From NCBI GenBank assembly GCA_963663315.1, contig OY760176.1, forward strand, positions 1,240,001 to 1,304,000: a DNA stretch of 64,000 nucleotides, given 5' to 3'. Position 1 is the stretch's first letter. Each line of letters begins with the position of its first letter. Origin of the DNA: G963663315 sp963663315 (lineage in GTDB: Bacteria; Pseudomonadota; Gammaproteobacteria; Arenicellales; Poriferihabitantaceae). The position numbers were made by a program, and so were the translations under genes. Of this stretch, positions 43,261 to 52,141 are shown in pieces. The notes under the pieces are model-generated. The model was not told the origin of the DNA, did no database searches, and saw only the letters and a program-made list of their open reading frames with translations.

Positions 43261-44448
43261 ATGAAACGTATTCTTTTATTGGTCGTAATACTGGCGGCCA
43301 CTTTGGCTGTAGTCAAGTTTGCAATCAGCCAGACAAATTCCGAATCTGCAGGTAAATCATCTGAAGTGACGGCATCCACCGCCGTTGTACCCTCTTCCGG
43401 CAAATCAAAGGCAGTGGCCACATTTGCCGGTGGATGCTTCTGGTGCATCGAATCCACTTTCGAAAAACTGGACGGAGTCAGCGAGGCCGTATCCGGATAT
43501 AGTGGCGGTCAAACTGAAAATCCGACCTACCATGAAGTGAGCAACGGCAACACAGGACATACCGAATCGGTACAGATTTATTATGACCCTGAAGTGATTT
43601 CCTACGAGGAATTGTTGTACTACTTCTGGCGGGATATCGATCCTACGGATTCTGATGGGCAGTTTGTCGACCGGGGGGATCATTATCGACCCGCCATTTT
43701 TTACCACAATGAACAGGAAAGACTGTTGGCGCTTGAAACCAGGGAAGCGCTTGATCAATCGAAGCGTTTCGATAACCCTGTCACTGTAGAAATCGTCCCG
43801 TTTGAAAAATTCTACAAAGCAGAGAGTTATCATCAGAATTATCATGCCACCAACTCGCTTCGATACAAGTTTTATCGAAGTGGTTCAGGAAGGGACCGGT
43901 TTCTGGAAAAAGTATGGGGCGGTGATCTCCATGCCAAATTTGAAAAAACCAGCGAGACCTCGGGTTCCGGTGCGTCAGATAGTGATAACCAGTCGAACCT
44001 GGAAACAGGTTATGTCAAACCCGATGACGATACACTGCAGCAAAACCTGACTCCCTTGCAATACCAGGTTACCCAGCACGAAGCCACTGAACCCCCTTAT
44101 CGAAATGAATACTGGGATAACAAGGCCGAAGGAATTTATGTGGATGTGGTTACCGGGGAGCCCCTGTTTTCATCAACGACAAAATATCGATCCGGTACGG
44201 GCTGGCCCAGTTTCTGGGAGCCGATCGACGAACACTTCATCGTCAAGGACACAGATTACAAGATGATATATCCCCGAACAGAATTAAAGAGCAAATATGG
44301 TGAATCCCATCTTGGGCATCTGTTCAAGGATGGCCCGGCGCCCACCGGACTGCGCTACTGCATCAATTCCGCTGCATTGAAGTTTGTCGAGAAGAGTCAA
44401 ATGGGGGATCAGGGATACACACAATATCTGGCGCTGTTTGAGCAATAA
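43261..44448 (+). CDS. msrAB: Fused peptide methionine sulfoxide reductase MsrA/MsrB, membrane-targeted
   Basis: 395-aa fusion with an N-terminal hydrophobic signal or anchor (MKRILLLVVILAATLAVVKF). MsrA domain (about 50-225): GGCFWCIESTF with the catalytic Cys, SGYSGGQTENPTYHEVSNG, and YHQNYH. MsrB domain (about 260-395): TPLQYQVTQHEATEPPYRNE, GTGWPSFWEPI, SHLGHLFKDGPAPTGLRYCINSAALKF with catalytic Cys. MsrB zinc cysteines (CxxC pairs) are missing from the ...GEPLFSSTTKYRSGTG region, where they read FSSTTKY. Repairs both methionine sulfoxide diastereomers in the envelope. Similar secreted fusions occur in Neisseria and other genera. Confidence 0.92.
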   Translation: MKRILLLVVILAATLAVVKFAISQTNSESAGKSSEVTASTAVVPSSGKSKAVATFAGGCFWCIESTFEKLDGVSEAVSGYSGGQTENPTYHEVSNGNTGHTESVQIYYDPEVISYEELLYYFWRDIDPTDSDGQFVDRGDHYRPAIFYHNEQERLLALETREALDQSKRFDNPVTVEIVPFEKFYKAESYHQNYHATNSLRYKFYRSGSGRDRFLEKVWGGDLHAKFEKTSETSGSGASDSDNQSNLETGYVKPDDDTLQQNLTPLQYQVTQHEATEPPYRNEYWDNKAEGIYVDVVTGEPLFSSTTKYRSGTGWPSFWEPIDEHFIVKDTDYKMIYPRTELKSKYGESHLGHLFKDGPAPTGLRYCINSAALKFVEKSQMGDQGYTQYLALFEQ

Positions 44449-44463
44449 CCCGGTCGGGCTTAA

Positions 44464-44489
44464 GGGTATTGCCCAAAGCGGTAATACCC
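44464..44489. terminator. Convergent intergenic hairpin (msrAB / rlmB)
   Basis: GGGTATT (44464-44470) pairs with AATACCC (44483-44489). It lies in the 47-bp gap between the ends of msrAB and rlmB. There is no T-run on either side, so termination is only a possibility. Confidence 0.4.
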
Positions 44490-44495
44490 GCACCA

Positions 44496-45263
44496 TCAGC
44501 AGCGCTGGCGAATCACCTCGAACAGAAAGATCCCGGTTGCTACTGAAACATTGAGGCTCGATACATTCCCGGACATTGGAATATTCACCAGATAGTCACA
44601 TTTTTCACGGGTGAGCCGTCGCAAGCCCTTCCCTTCGGCTCCCATTACAACAACCACTTTTCCAGTGTATTCACACTGATACAATGAGACGGCGCCTTTG
44701 TCTGTCGCTCCATATACCCAGAATCCACTGTTTTGCAATTTATCGAGGGTATTGACCAGATTGGGCACATGAAAAATATCCAGGTGCCCGACGGCTCCCG
44801 AGGAAACCTTGTGCACGGTCTGATTAATCCTGCATGCACCGTCCCTGGGCAAAATCACAGCGTCGACACCCGCACATTCTGCGGTTCTCAAACAGGCGCC
44901 CAGATTATGGGGATCCTGGATCTGGTCAAGCGCCAGAATCAGACTGTGTTCAGTCTGCCTGGCAATGATCTCTTCCAGCGTACGATTGAGTGCAGGATCG
45001 ACTCGACCGATTAGCGCAATCACGCCCTGGTGATTGCCTGGATGATTACCCTGGCACGCCAACTGATTCAATTCCTGTCTGCCCTGTAATCGAATCGGGA
45101 TGCCCGATTTCATTGCCAGTGCGCGAACGGTATCAATGCGCTGGCCTGACTTTCCACGGTCTATCTGAATTTCAAGGATTTGAGCCGGATTGCGATTGAT
45201 AATGGCCTCCACCGCATGAAAACCGAAAACAATATTTCCTGTCTGTCTGTTTTCAGCGCTCAT
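44496..45263 (-). CDS. rlmB: 23S rRNA (guanosine-2'-O)-methyltransferase RlmB
   Basis: 255-aa SPOUT/TrmH-family methyltransferase modifying G2251 of 23S rRNA. N-terminal substrate-binding domain (IVFGFHAVEAIINRN), then motifs LALDQIQDPHNLGACLRTAECAG, VKVSSGA-like HKVSSGAVGHLDIF, VVMGAEGKGLRRL and the C-terminal IPMSGNVSSLNVSVATGIFLFE. Encoded 18 bp after rnr on the same strand, as in E. coli rnr-rlmB. Confidence 0.94.
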   Translation of the reverse strand: MSAENRQTGNIVFGFHAVEAIINRNPAQILEIQIDRGKSGQRIDTVRALAMKSGIPIRLQGRQELNQLACQGNHPGNHQGVIALIGRVDPALNRTLEEIIARQTEHSLILALDQIQDPHNLGACLRTAECAGVDAVILPRDGACRINQTVHKVSSGAVGHLDIFHVPNLVNTLDKLQNSGFWVYGATDKGAVSLYQCEYTGKVVVVMGAEGKGLRRLTREKCDYLVNIPMSGNVSSLNVSVATGIFLFEVIRQRC

Positions 45264-45281
45264 TGATCAAAGGCTGTCTGA

Positions 45282-47294
45282 TTACCTATTGTTGGAACGA
45301 TTCCTGTTTTTGCCCTTTGCCTTGTTCCTTGCTCGCCTGGCGCTTCCTGATTTTCCGGTTTTTATTTCAGATTGTTCCGCAGGAACCAGTTCGAAATTAA
45401 TCTTCGCCTGATCCATGTCAACCCGTGCTATCCTGACCCTGACCTTGTCCCCCAGCCTGAAACGCTGACCGTCATGCTCGCCTTCAAGCTGGATTCGGAC
45501 AGGGTCAAAATGATAAAAATCATTTCCCAATGCGCTGACATGCACCAGACCATCAACGAAGATCTGATCCAGTTGTACAAATATGCCAAACTCCTTGACC
45601 CCGGAGATCGTACCACCAAATTCCTCTCCGACCCGCTCCAGCATGAACTCAGCCTTCAACCAGGCGATCACATCATAAGATGCGCTATCCGCCCTGCGTT
45701 CGGTGAAAGAACATTGCTCACCAATCCGGTTAAAGCTGACCCCGGCTGGGGCGACGATTTTAGTACTTGAGCCGGAAATAACCTGCTTGATCCGTCGATG
45801 CACCACCAGGTCGGCATAACGGCGAATCGGTGAAGTAAAATGGGTATAGATCGGAAATGACAATGCAAAGTGGCCGGTTTGTTCGGTGCTGTACACCGCC
45901 TGACTCAGACTTCTAAGTAGTACCGACTGAACGACACCTGCGATATCGTTGCGTCCGGCGATGCTGTCGACCAGGATGGCATAATCACGGGCCTGGGGAT
46001 CATTTCCTCCCCCCAGAGTCAATCCCAGCCCACCAAGAAAAAGCTTCAAGTCGGCAAGTCCCTCAATGTCCGGTCCATTGTGATTGCGATAGACTGAATC
46101 GTTCTGGAAATGAATTTGAAGGTGCTGGGCAGCGCTCACATTCGCGGCCAGCATGCATTCCTCGATCAGCCTGTGCGCTTCATTTCGTGGTCTCGCTGTG
46201 ATCCGGCTGATTCTCCTTTTATCATCGAATTCGATGAACGGCTCAGGGATTTCGAAGTCAATTGACTCCCGTCGGGGACGCAGAACCCGATATAACGAGT
46301 AGAGCCGGTCCAGATGTGGCACAATCTCTTTCCATTGTTCGCGCCTGGTTTGATCCTTGTCCGAGACGATGGCATTAACAATCCCGTAGGTTAACCGGGC
46401 CCTGGACTGCATCGTGGCCGGGTAAAACCGGTAATCCGTGATTTCCCCGCGGCGGCTTATGCTCATGTCACACACCATGCAAAAGCGATCTTCTCCGGGG
46501 TTCAGGGAACAAATTCCGTTGGACAATGCCTCTGGTAACATCGGAATTACCCGGTTCGGGAAATAAACCGAATTGCCGCGGTTGAACGCTTCCCGGTCGA
46601 GTGCGCTGTCTGCACGGACATAGTGACTTACGTCCGCAATCGCGACAATCAGCCGCCAGCCCCGGTTAATTGACTCACAATAAACCGCATCATCAAAATC
46701 CCTCGAATCTTCGCCATCAATGGTGACCAGAGGGAATTGCCGGAGATCAACGCGACGAGAATCGTGTTGTACGAATTTCAGGGAGTCTCCCAAAGCCGCA
46801 ATCTCCATATTTGTCTCTTCGCTCCAGACATGCGGTATTTCGTGCTTGCGAATCGCAATTTCAGTTTCCATGCCGGGCGCCAGATCCCTGCCGACGACTT
46901 CAATCACTTCACCGACAGCATGATGATGCTCTATCGGATGCTGTGTTATCCGCACAACCACGATGTCCCCATCGTCGGCGCCGTTGAATTTCCCTTTGGC
47001 AACGGAAATATCCCTGGCAAAGCGACTGTCATCCGGTTCAACATTTCCGACCCCGCTTTCCTTGAAAAAATGTCCGACGATTTCCCGGCCTGTTGTCTGC
47101 AGCACTTCAACAATGGAGGCCTCTTCACGTCCCTGGTAGTTGACCCTTCGCGCCCGCACCCGGTCACCGTGCAGTACTTTCCTCATCTGCCGATCGTGCA
47201 GATACAGATCTTCTCCACTCTGATCCAAGCGGACAAAACCAAAGCCATTTGCATGGCCGATCACCGTACCCGTAACCTCACCCGTTTTATCCAT
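45282..47294 (-). CDS. rnr: Ribonuclease R (N-terminally short)
   Basis: 670-aa RNB-family 3'-5' exoribonuclease. Cold-shock-like domain at the N-terminus (GHANGFGFVRLDQSGEDLYL), the RNB catalytic core with TIDGEDSRDFDDAVYCES (Asp cluster, about 185-205), and a C-terminal S1 domain (GTISGVKEFGIFVQLDQIFVDGLVHVSALG), plus a basic lysine/arginine tail (GSARRARNKAKGKNRNRSNN). E. coli RNase R has about 100 more N-terminal residues forming a helix-turn-helix region; here upstream codons contain no alternative start before an in-frame stop, so that region is absent. Upstream of rlmB, divergent from pntA. Confidence 0.92.
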   Translation of the reverse strand: MDKTGEVTGTVIGHANGFGFVRLDQSGEDLYLHDRQMRKVLHGDRVRARRVNYQGREEASIVEVLQTTGREIVGHFFKESGVGNVEPDDSRFARDISVAKGKFNGADDGDIVVVRITQHPIEHHHAVGEVIEVVGRDLAPGMETEIAIRKHEIPHVWSEETNMEIAALGDSLKFVQHDSRRVDLRQFPLVTIDGEDSRDFDDAVYCESINRGWRLIVAIADVSHYVRADSALDREAFNRGNSVYFPNRVIPMLPEALSNGICSLNPGEDRFCMVCDMSISRRGEITDYRFYPATMQSRARLTYGIVNAIVSDKDQTRREQWKEIVPHLDRLYSLYRVLRPRRESIDFEIPEPFIEFDDKRRISRITARPRNEAHRLIEECMLAANVSAAQHLQIHFQNDSVYRNHNGPDIEGLADLKLFLGGLGLTLGGGNDPQARDYAILVDSIAGRNDIAGVVQSVLLRSLSQAVYSTEQTGHFALSFPIYTHFTSPIRRYADLVVHRRIKQVISGSSTKIVAPAGVSFNRIGEQCSFTERRADSASYDVIAWLKAEFMLERVGEEFGGTISGVKEFGIFVQLDQIFVDGLVHVSALGNDFYHFDPVRIQLEGEHDGQRFRLGDKVRVRIARVDMDQAKINFELVPAEQSEIKTGKSGSARRARNKAKGKNRNRSNNR

Positions 47295-47515
47295 TAGTCC
47301 ATATTTATTTTTGTTCAGTTTCTGTTCCTGTTCCGTTTTGTAAGGCGGTAGTATAGATAGGTTTCTCTGTATATAGCATTAAAACTATTAATTAGTAAGA
47401 TGTGCTATAAGGCGATATATTCGGCGATTGAAATTGTGCCGGTCGACCGCCGACCCGGTTCGCCCAGCCAGTCGCTGAACCATTCAACCCGATGACATTG
47501 TAAACGTTTAAGCCG

Positions 47516-49087
47516 ATGAAAATAGGGGTACCCAAAGAGATTTACAAAAACGAATGCCGGGTGGCATGTACGCCGACGGAAACAGCCAACCTGTCCGCCC
47601 TCGGCTTTTCGGTTTTGATTGAAGATGGAGCCGGACTTGCTGCCGGATTCAGCAATCGGTCCTACATCGACAACGGCGCTGAAATTTTCGATTTGGCCCG
47701 GGATTTATGGACCAGGGCCGACATTATCTGCAAGGTGCGGGCGCCACAATATCATCCGGTTGACGATGCCAGTGAAGCGGATTGGTTAACCAGCGATAAA
47801 ACGCTGATCTGTTTCATCTGGCCCGGTCAAAATCCCGCCCTGATGGAACAATTGAGCGCCTCGGGCGCCACCGTGCTGGCAATGGATGCGGTACCCCGAA
47901 TTTCCCGGGCACAAAAAATGGATGCCCTGTCATCGATGTCGAACATCGCAGGGTATCGTGCCGTGATCGAAGCGGCCCAACATTTCGGACGATTCTTCAC
48001 CGGGCAGATTACCGCAGCCGGCAAGGTTGACCCTGCCAGAGTAATGATCATCGGCGCCGGTGTAGCTGGCCTTGCCGCGATTGGTACTGCTGTCAGTCTG
48101 GGAGCCATCGTCCGTGCTTTTGATACCCGTCTGGAAGTGAAGGAGCAGATCGAAAGTCTGAATGCCACGTTCCTTGAACTGGATTTTGACGAGGACGGCA
48201 GCGGAACGGGGGGATACGCCAAAGTGATGAGTGATGAATTCATCAAGGCGGAGATGGCTCTCTTTATGGAACAGGCGAAGGATGTGGATATCATCATCAC
48301 CACTGCGCTGATCCCTGGAAAACCTGCCCCGAAACTGATTACCCGGGAAATGGTGGACAGTATGAAACCCGGAAGTGTGGTTGTTGATCTTGCCGCTGAA
48401 CAGGGTGGCAACTGCGAATATACCGTAGCGGGTGATGTAATCAGGGTTAATGACGTATCGATCATCGGTTATACCGACCTTCCGAGTCGAATGGCGGCAC
48501 AGTCCAGTCAATTATATGCAACCAATATTCGCCACCTGATCACCGACCTCACACCGAACAGGGATGGTGTCATCAACATCAATATGGAAGATCAGGTTAT
48601 CCGGGGAACGACAGTGGCGCATCAGGGAGAAATCACATGGCCACCTACCGTGGCGCCCCCCCCGAGTGCACCGGATCAAAAACCCGACACAACCAGGACC
48701 ATATCAACCGATTCAGAAATTCCGCAACACATGCGGCCAAAGCGCAGCGCAGCGATAACCCTGGCTGGCATGGCGGCGGGGGTACTGGCTATTCTGGGAC
48801 TCGGTTCAGTGGCTCCGGCAGAATTCATGAGCCATTTCATCGTGTTCGTTCTGGCATGTTTTGTCGGATGGCAGGTGGTCTGGAATGTCACCCCTGCCCT
48901 GCATACCCCTCTTATGAGTGTAACCAATGCGATCAGTGGAATAATTGTGATTGGCGCAATTCTGCAAATTGACTCTTCATCCTTGCTGGGGGTGGGGCTT
49001 GCCATTGCGGCTGTGACTATTGCTTCCATTAACATCGCGGGTGGATTTCTGGTCACCCAACGTATGCTCAACATGTTTCGCAAATAA
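47516..49087 (+). CDS. pntA: NAD(P) transhydrogenase subunit alpha
   Basis: 523-aa proton-translocating transhydrogenase alpha subunit with NAD(H)-binding domain I (alanine-dehydrogenase-like, MKIGVPKEIYKNECRVACTP; NAD motif IIGAGVAGLAAIGTA at about 178-192; GKPAPKLITREMVDSMKPGSVVVDLA) and, after a proline-rich linker (about 375-400), four C-terminal membrane spans. This single-chain form matches enterobacterial PntA, not the split PntAA/PntAB type. Couples the proton gradient to NADPH formation. Divergent from rnr over a 220-bp region; pntB follows after 11 bp. Confidence 0.94.
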   Translation: MKIGVPKEIYKNECRVACTPTETANLSALGFSVLIEDGAGLAAGFSNRSYIDNGAEIFDLARDLWTRADIICKVRAPQYHPVDDASEADWLTSDKTLICFIWPGQNPALMEQLSASGATVLAMDAVPRISRAQKMDALSSMSNIAGYRAVIEAAQHFGRFFTGQITAAGKVDPARVMIIGAGVAGLAAIGTAVSLGAIVRAFDTRLEVKEQIESLNATFLELDFDEDGSGTGGYAKVMSDEFIKAEMALFMEQAKDVDIIITTALIPGKPAPKLITREMVDSMKPGSVVVDLAAEQGGNCEYTVAGDVIRVNDVSIIGYTDLPSRMAAQSSQLYATNIRHLITDLTPNRDGVININMEDQVIRGTTVAHQGEITWPPTVAPPPSAPDQKPDTTRTISTDSEIPQHMRPKRSAAITLAGMAAGVLAILGLGSVAPAEFMSHFIVFVLACFVGWQVVWNVTPALHTPLMSVTNAISGIIVIGAILQIDSSSLLGVGLAIAAVTIASINIAGGFLVTQRMLNMFRK

Positions 49088-49098
49088 GGCAATCATTC

Positions 49099-50487
49099 AT
49101 GATCGGTAATATCACTCCAGCAGCCTATATTGTAGCGAGTATCCTGTTTATCCTGAGTCTCGGTGGATTGAGCAGCCAGCAAAGCGCACAAAGAGGGAAC
49201 CTTTATGGCATCACCGGCATGTGTATTGCCATTGTCGCCACCTTGTTCAATGACTCGATATCGAGCTATGACCTGATCGCAGGTGCGATGGCCGTGGGCG
49301 CGATTATCGGCACGATTCTTGCACTGAGAATCCAGATGACGTCGATGCCCGAGCTGGTCGCGATTCTCCACAGCCTGGTCGGCCTGGCAGCCGTTTTTGT
49401 TGGTTTTTCAAACTACATGGATACCCAGATCCACTCTACCGGTGTGGCCAAAACCATCCATGAAATTGAAATATATCTGGGTGTCCTGATTGGCGCCGTG
49501 ACGTTCACCGGTTCTGTAATTGCTTTTGGCAAACTCAGTGGCATGATTGGCAGCCGCGCATTGACCTTGCCTGGACGTCATCTTGTAAATCTCGGAATTC
49601 TACTCGCCTGTATTTATCTCGGATTTGAGTTCACTCAGGCGGGAACCACTGAATCAGGGTTAACTCCATTGGTCATAATGACAATCCTCGCCTTTGTGTT
49701 TGGCATACACATGGTAGCAGCCATCGGTGGCGCTGATATGCCGGTTGTGATTTCGATGTTGAACAGTTATTCCGGTTGGGCCGCGGCTGCAACCGGGTTC
49801 ATGCTTTCGAATGATTTACTGATCGTTACAGGCGCCCTGGTAGGATCAAGCGGAGCCATATTGAGTTATATCATGTGCCGTGCCATGAACAGGAAGTTCC
49901 TGAGTGTAATCTCTGGAGGATTCGGGGTGTCAGGCTCCACAGAGACAGCCGCACATATCGACGGCAAAGTCATTCCTGTTTCGGCATCGGAAACCGCGCA
50001 ATTACTCTCTGACATTCAATCGCTGGTAATTGTTCCGGGATACGGCATGGCGGTTGCTCATGCCCAACACCTGGTGGCGGAACTGACCGGCAAACTCAGG
50101 AACAGGAACGTAAAAGTATCGTTCGGGATACATCCGGTTGCCGGACGCATGCCTGGTCACATGAATGTGTTGCTGGCTGAAGCCAGGGTTCCATACGACA
50201 TTGTTTACGAAATGGATGAAATAAACGCGCAACTCCCACAAACAGATGTTGTACTGGTGATTGGCGCCAACGATATTGTCAATCCGTCAGCGATCGAATC
50301 TCCTGACAGCCCTATTGCAGGCATGCCGGTGATTGAGGTCTGGAATGCGAAAACCGTGATTATTTTGAAGCGAAGCATGGCGAGCGGATATGCAGGTATT
50401 GAGAATCCCCTGTTTTATAAAGCCAATAGTCGAATGCTGTTTGGAGATGCCCGGGACAGTATCGAAACGCTGTCGCACGAACTGTAG
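49099..50487 (+). CDS. pntB: NAD(P) transhydrogenase subunit beta
   Basis: 462-aa partner of PntA with about nine membrane spans and the NADP(H)-binding domain III at the C-terminus (VIVPGYGMAVAHAQHLVAEL, HPVAGRMPGHMNVLLAEA, VVLVIGANDIVNPSA, GIENPLFYK). Motifs are intact. Same operon as pntA. Confidence 0.95.
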   Translation: MIGNITPAAYIVASILFILSLGGLSSQQSAQRGNLYGITGMCIAIVATLFNDSISSYDLIAGAMAVGAIIGTILALRIQMTSMPELVAILHSLVGLAAVFVGFSNYMDTQIHSTGVAKTIHEIEIYLGVLIGAVTFTGSVIAFGKLSGMIGSRALTLPGRHLVNLGILLACIYLGFEFTQAGTTESGLTPLVIMTILAFVFGIHMVAAIGGADMPVVISMLNSYSGWAAAATGFMLSNDLLIVTGALVGSSGAILSYIMCRAMNRKFLSVISGGFGVSGSTETAAHIDGKVIPVSASETAQLLSDIQSLVIVPGYGMAVAHAQHLVAELTGKLRNRNVKVSFGIHPVAGRMPGHMNVLLAEARVPYDIVYEMDEINAQLPQTDVVLVIGANDIVNPSAIESPDSPIAGMPVIEVWNAKTVIILKRSMASGYAGIENPLFYKANSRMLFGDARDSIETLSHEL

Positions 50488-50573
50488 TCCCGACCAGGGA
50501 TAAGGGATAACGCCCTTCCAATTGAGTTATAATTCCCGACCCGATTTTTGACCCGATTTTATTGGACCACGGT

Positions 50574-51452
50574 ATGACAACCAAACTCAAACTGGGCATT
50601 CCGAAAGGAAGTCTTGAAGATGCGACAAAAGAACTGTTTGCACAGGCCGGATGGAACATCCATACAAAATCCCGCAATTACTTCCCATCAATTGATGACC
50701 CTGAAATCACCTGCTCTCTGGTGCGCTCACAGGAAATGGGAAGTTATATCACCAATGGCGTTCTTGATGCCGGATTGACAGGACAGGACTGGCTGGCTGA
50801 AACCGATGCAGATGTGGAAATCATGTCTCACCTGGTTTATTCAAAAGCATCCGATCAACCCTGCCGCTGGGTTCTGATTGTAAAGAATGACTCTCCGATT
50901 CAATCCATCGAAGATCTTCGGGGCAAACGAATTTCGACTGAACTGGTCAATTTTACAAAACGATATCTGGAAGAAAGAAATATCGATGCAACCGTTGAAT
51001 TTTCCTGGGGTACGACTGAAGCCAAAGTCGTCGAAGGGCTGGCCGATGCCGCAGTGGAAATCACCGAAACCGGCAGCACCATCAAGGCGCATGGGCTGCG
51101 CATCGTCTGTGACCTGATGGAAACACATACCGTGTTTATCGCAAACAGGGCCGCACTTGAAGATCCCTGGAAGAAAACCAAAATCGAACAGATTGCGCTG
51201 CTGCTCGAAAGCGCATTGATGGCACGTGAAAAGGTACTGCTGAAAATGAATGTCCCCGGTGACCGGATTGATCAACTTGTCAAACAATTACCCAGTTTGC
51301 ACGCACCCACAATCAACGAGTTGTATGATGAGAACTGGCTCGCAGTAGAAACGGTAATCAGTAAAAAAGAGGTAAGAAAGATCATCCCCACACTCAAGGC
51401 CGCAGGAGCCGAAGGCATCCTTGAGTTCGAGTTAAGAAAAATGGTGGTGTAG
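50574..51452 (+). CDS. hisG: ATP phosphoribosyltransferase, long form
   Basis: 292-aa first enzyme of histidine biosynthesis, with the C-terminal regulatory ACT-like domain (about 215-290), so it does not need HisZ. Landmarks: LKLGIPKGSLEDAT (4-17), LDAGLTGQDWL, GKRISTELVNFTKRYLE, DAAVEITETGSTIKAHGLRIV. ATG 50574 gives the usual short N-terminus. A TATAAT at 50528-50533 could be its -10 box. It is not in a his operon here; other his genes must lie elsewhere. Confidence 0.92.
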   Translation: MTTKLKLGIPKGSLEDATKELFAQAGWNIHTKSRNYFPSIDDPEITCSLVRSQEMGSYITNGVLDAGLTGQDWLAETDADVEIMSHLVYSKASDQPCRWVLIVKNDSPIQSIEDLRGKRISTELVNFTKRYLEERNIDATVEFSWGTTEAKVVEGLADAAVEITETGSTIKAHGLRIVCDLMETHTVFIANRAALEDPWKKTKIEQIALLLESALMAREKVLLKMNVPGDRIDQLVKQLPSLHAPTINELYDENWLAVETVISKKEVRKIIPTLKAAGAEGILEFELRKMVV

Positions 51453-51460
51453 ATACAGGT

Positions 51461-51505
51461 GAAAAAAAACCGGGACTGCACCTGCTAAGGATGCAATCCC
51501 GGTTT
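51461..51505. terminator. Bidirectional intrinsic terminator between hisG and LysM gene
   Basis: AAACCGGGA (51467-51475) and TCCCGGTTT (51497-51505) make the stem, extended by a TGCA/TGCA pairing. On the minus strand the stem is followed by eight Ts (the run of A at 51462-51469), ideal for the LysM gene. On the plus strand it ends the hisG transcript with a weaker tail (ccttttaaaag a little further). Confidence 0.82.
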
Positions 51506-51528
51506 CAGGGTTCAGCCTTTTAAAAGTT

Positions 51529-52020
51529 TCAGTTTTTCAGATATTCCTGGTCGGAGGCCTCGACCGGACCGACTGACCACGCACCTCTCGTCCTGGCATG
51601 GTTGATTGCCGCATCGACATCGCTTTGAGATGAATCCCTCGGAATATCCAGAATTTGCCCAGGATAGATAAGGTCGGCATCTGTGATCTGATCCAGATTC
51701 GCCTTATAAATGAGTGGCCATTGCTCAGGAACGTTGTAGACTTCTTCTTCAGCGGCTATACCCCAGAGATTATTCCCTTCCACCACAGTCCAACTGGTTA
51801 GCGCTTCAGGCTCAGGTTCGGGTTCGGGTACCGGTTCAGGCGCGGGCATTACAGGCGCCACTTCTACAACAATTGCCGGTTCTGCCGGAGTAGATTCTTC
51901 AGTTGGCTGGCTTTTTGCACTGATACAACCAGTAACAAACATTGCTACTACCACGGCTGTGGTTAATTTTAGTGCTAAATGCACACTGTCAGAAGCTCTT
52001 TGCATAATCGGTTTCCCCAA
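51529..52020 (-). CDS. LysM-domain lipoprotein
   Basis: 163-aa predicted lipoprotein with a signal peptide ending in the lipobox VTGC (Cys32), a Pro/Glu-rich linker (PEPVPEPEPEPE), and one LysM peptidoglycan-binding domain (about 75-125: WTVVEGNNLWGIAAEEEVYN ... ADLIYPGQILDIP). It probably tethers to the murein from an inner or outer membrane; no enzymatic domain. ATG 52020 or 52005. Single gene ending at the terminator near 51500. Confidence 0.88.
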   Translation of the reverse strand: MGKPIMQRASDSVHLALKLTTAVVVAMFVTGCISAKSQPTEESTPAEPAIVVEVAPVMPAPEPVPEPEPEPEALTSWTVVEGNNLWGIAAEEEVYNVPEQWPLIYKANLDQITDADLIYPGQILDIPRDSSQSDVDAAINHARTRGAWSVGPVEASDQEYLKN

Positions 52021-52141
52021 TTTATCGTTTGTTCAATTTATATTTCAACCAATCCATACCGGATTTTAAACAACATCGGTTTAATATTCAATAGCGTTTC
52101 CGTTCCGTGCAAGTATAAAGTTTGCAGGTATTTCTGTCAGA

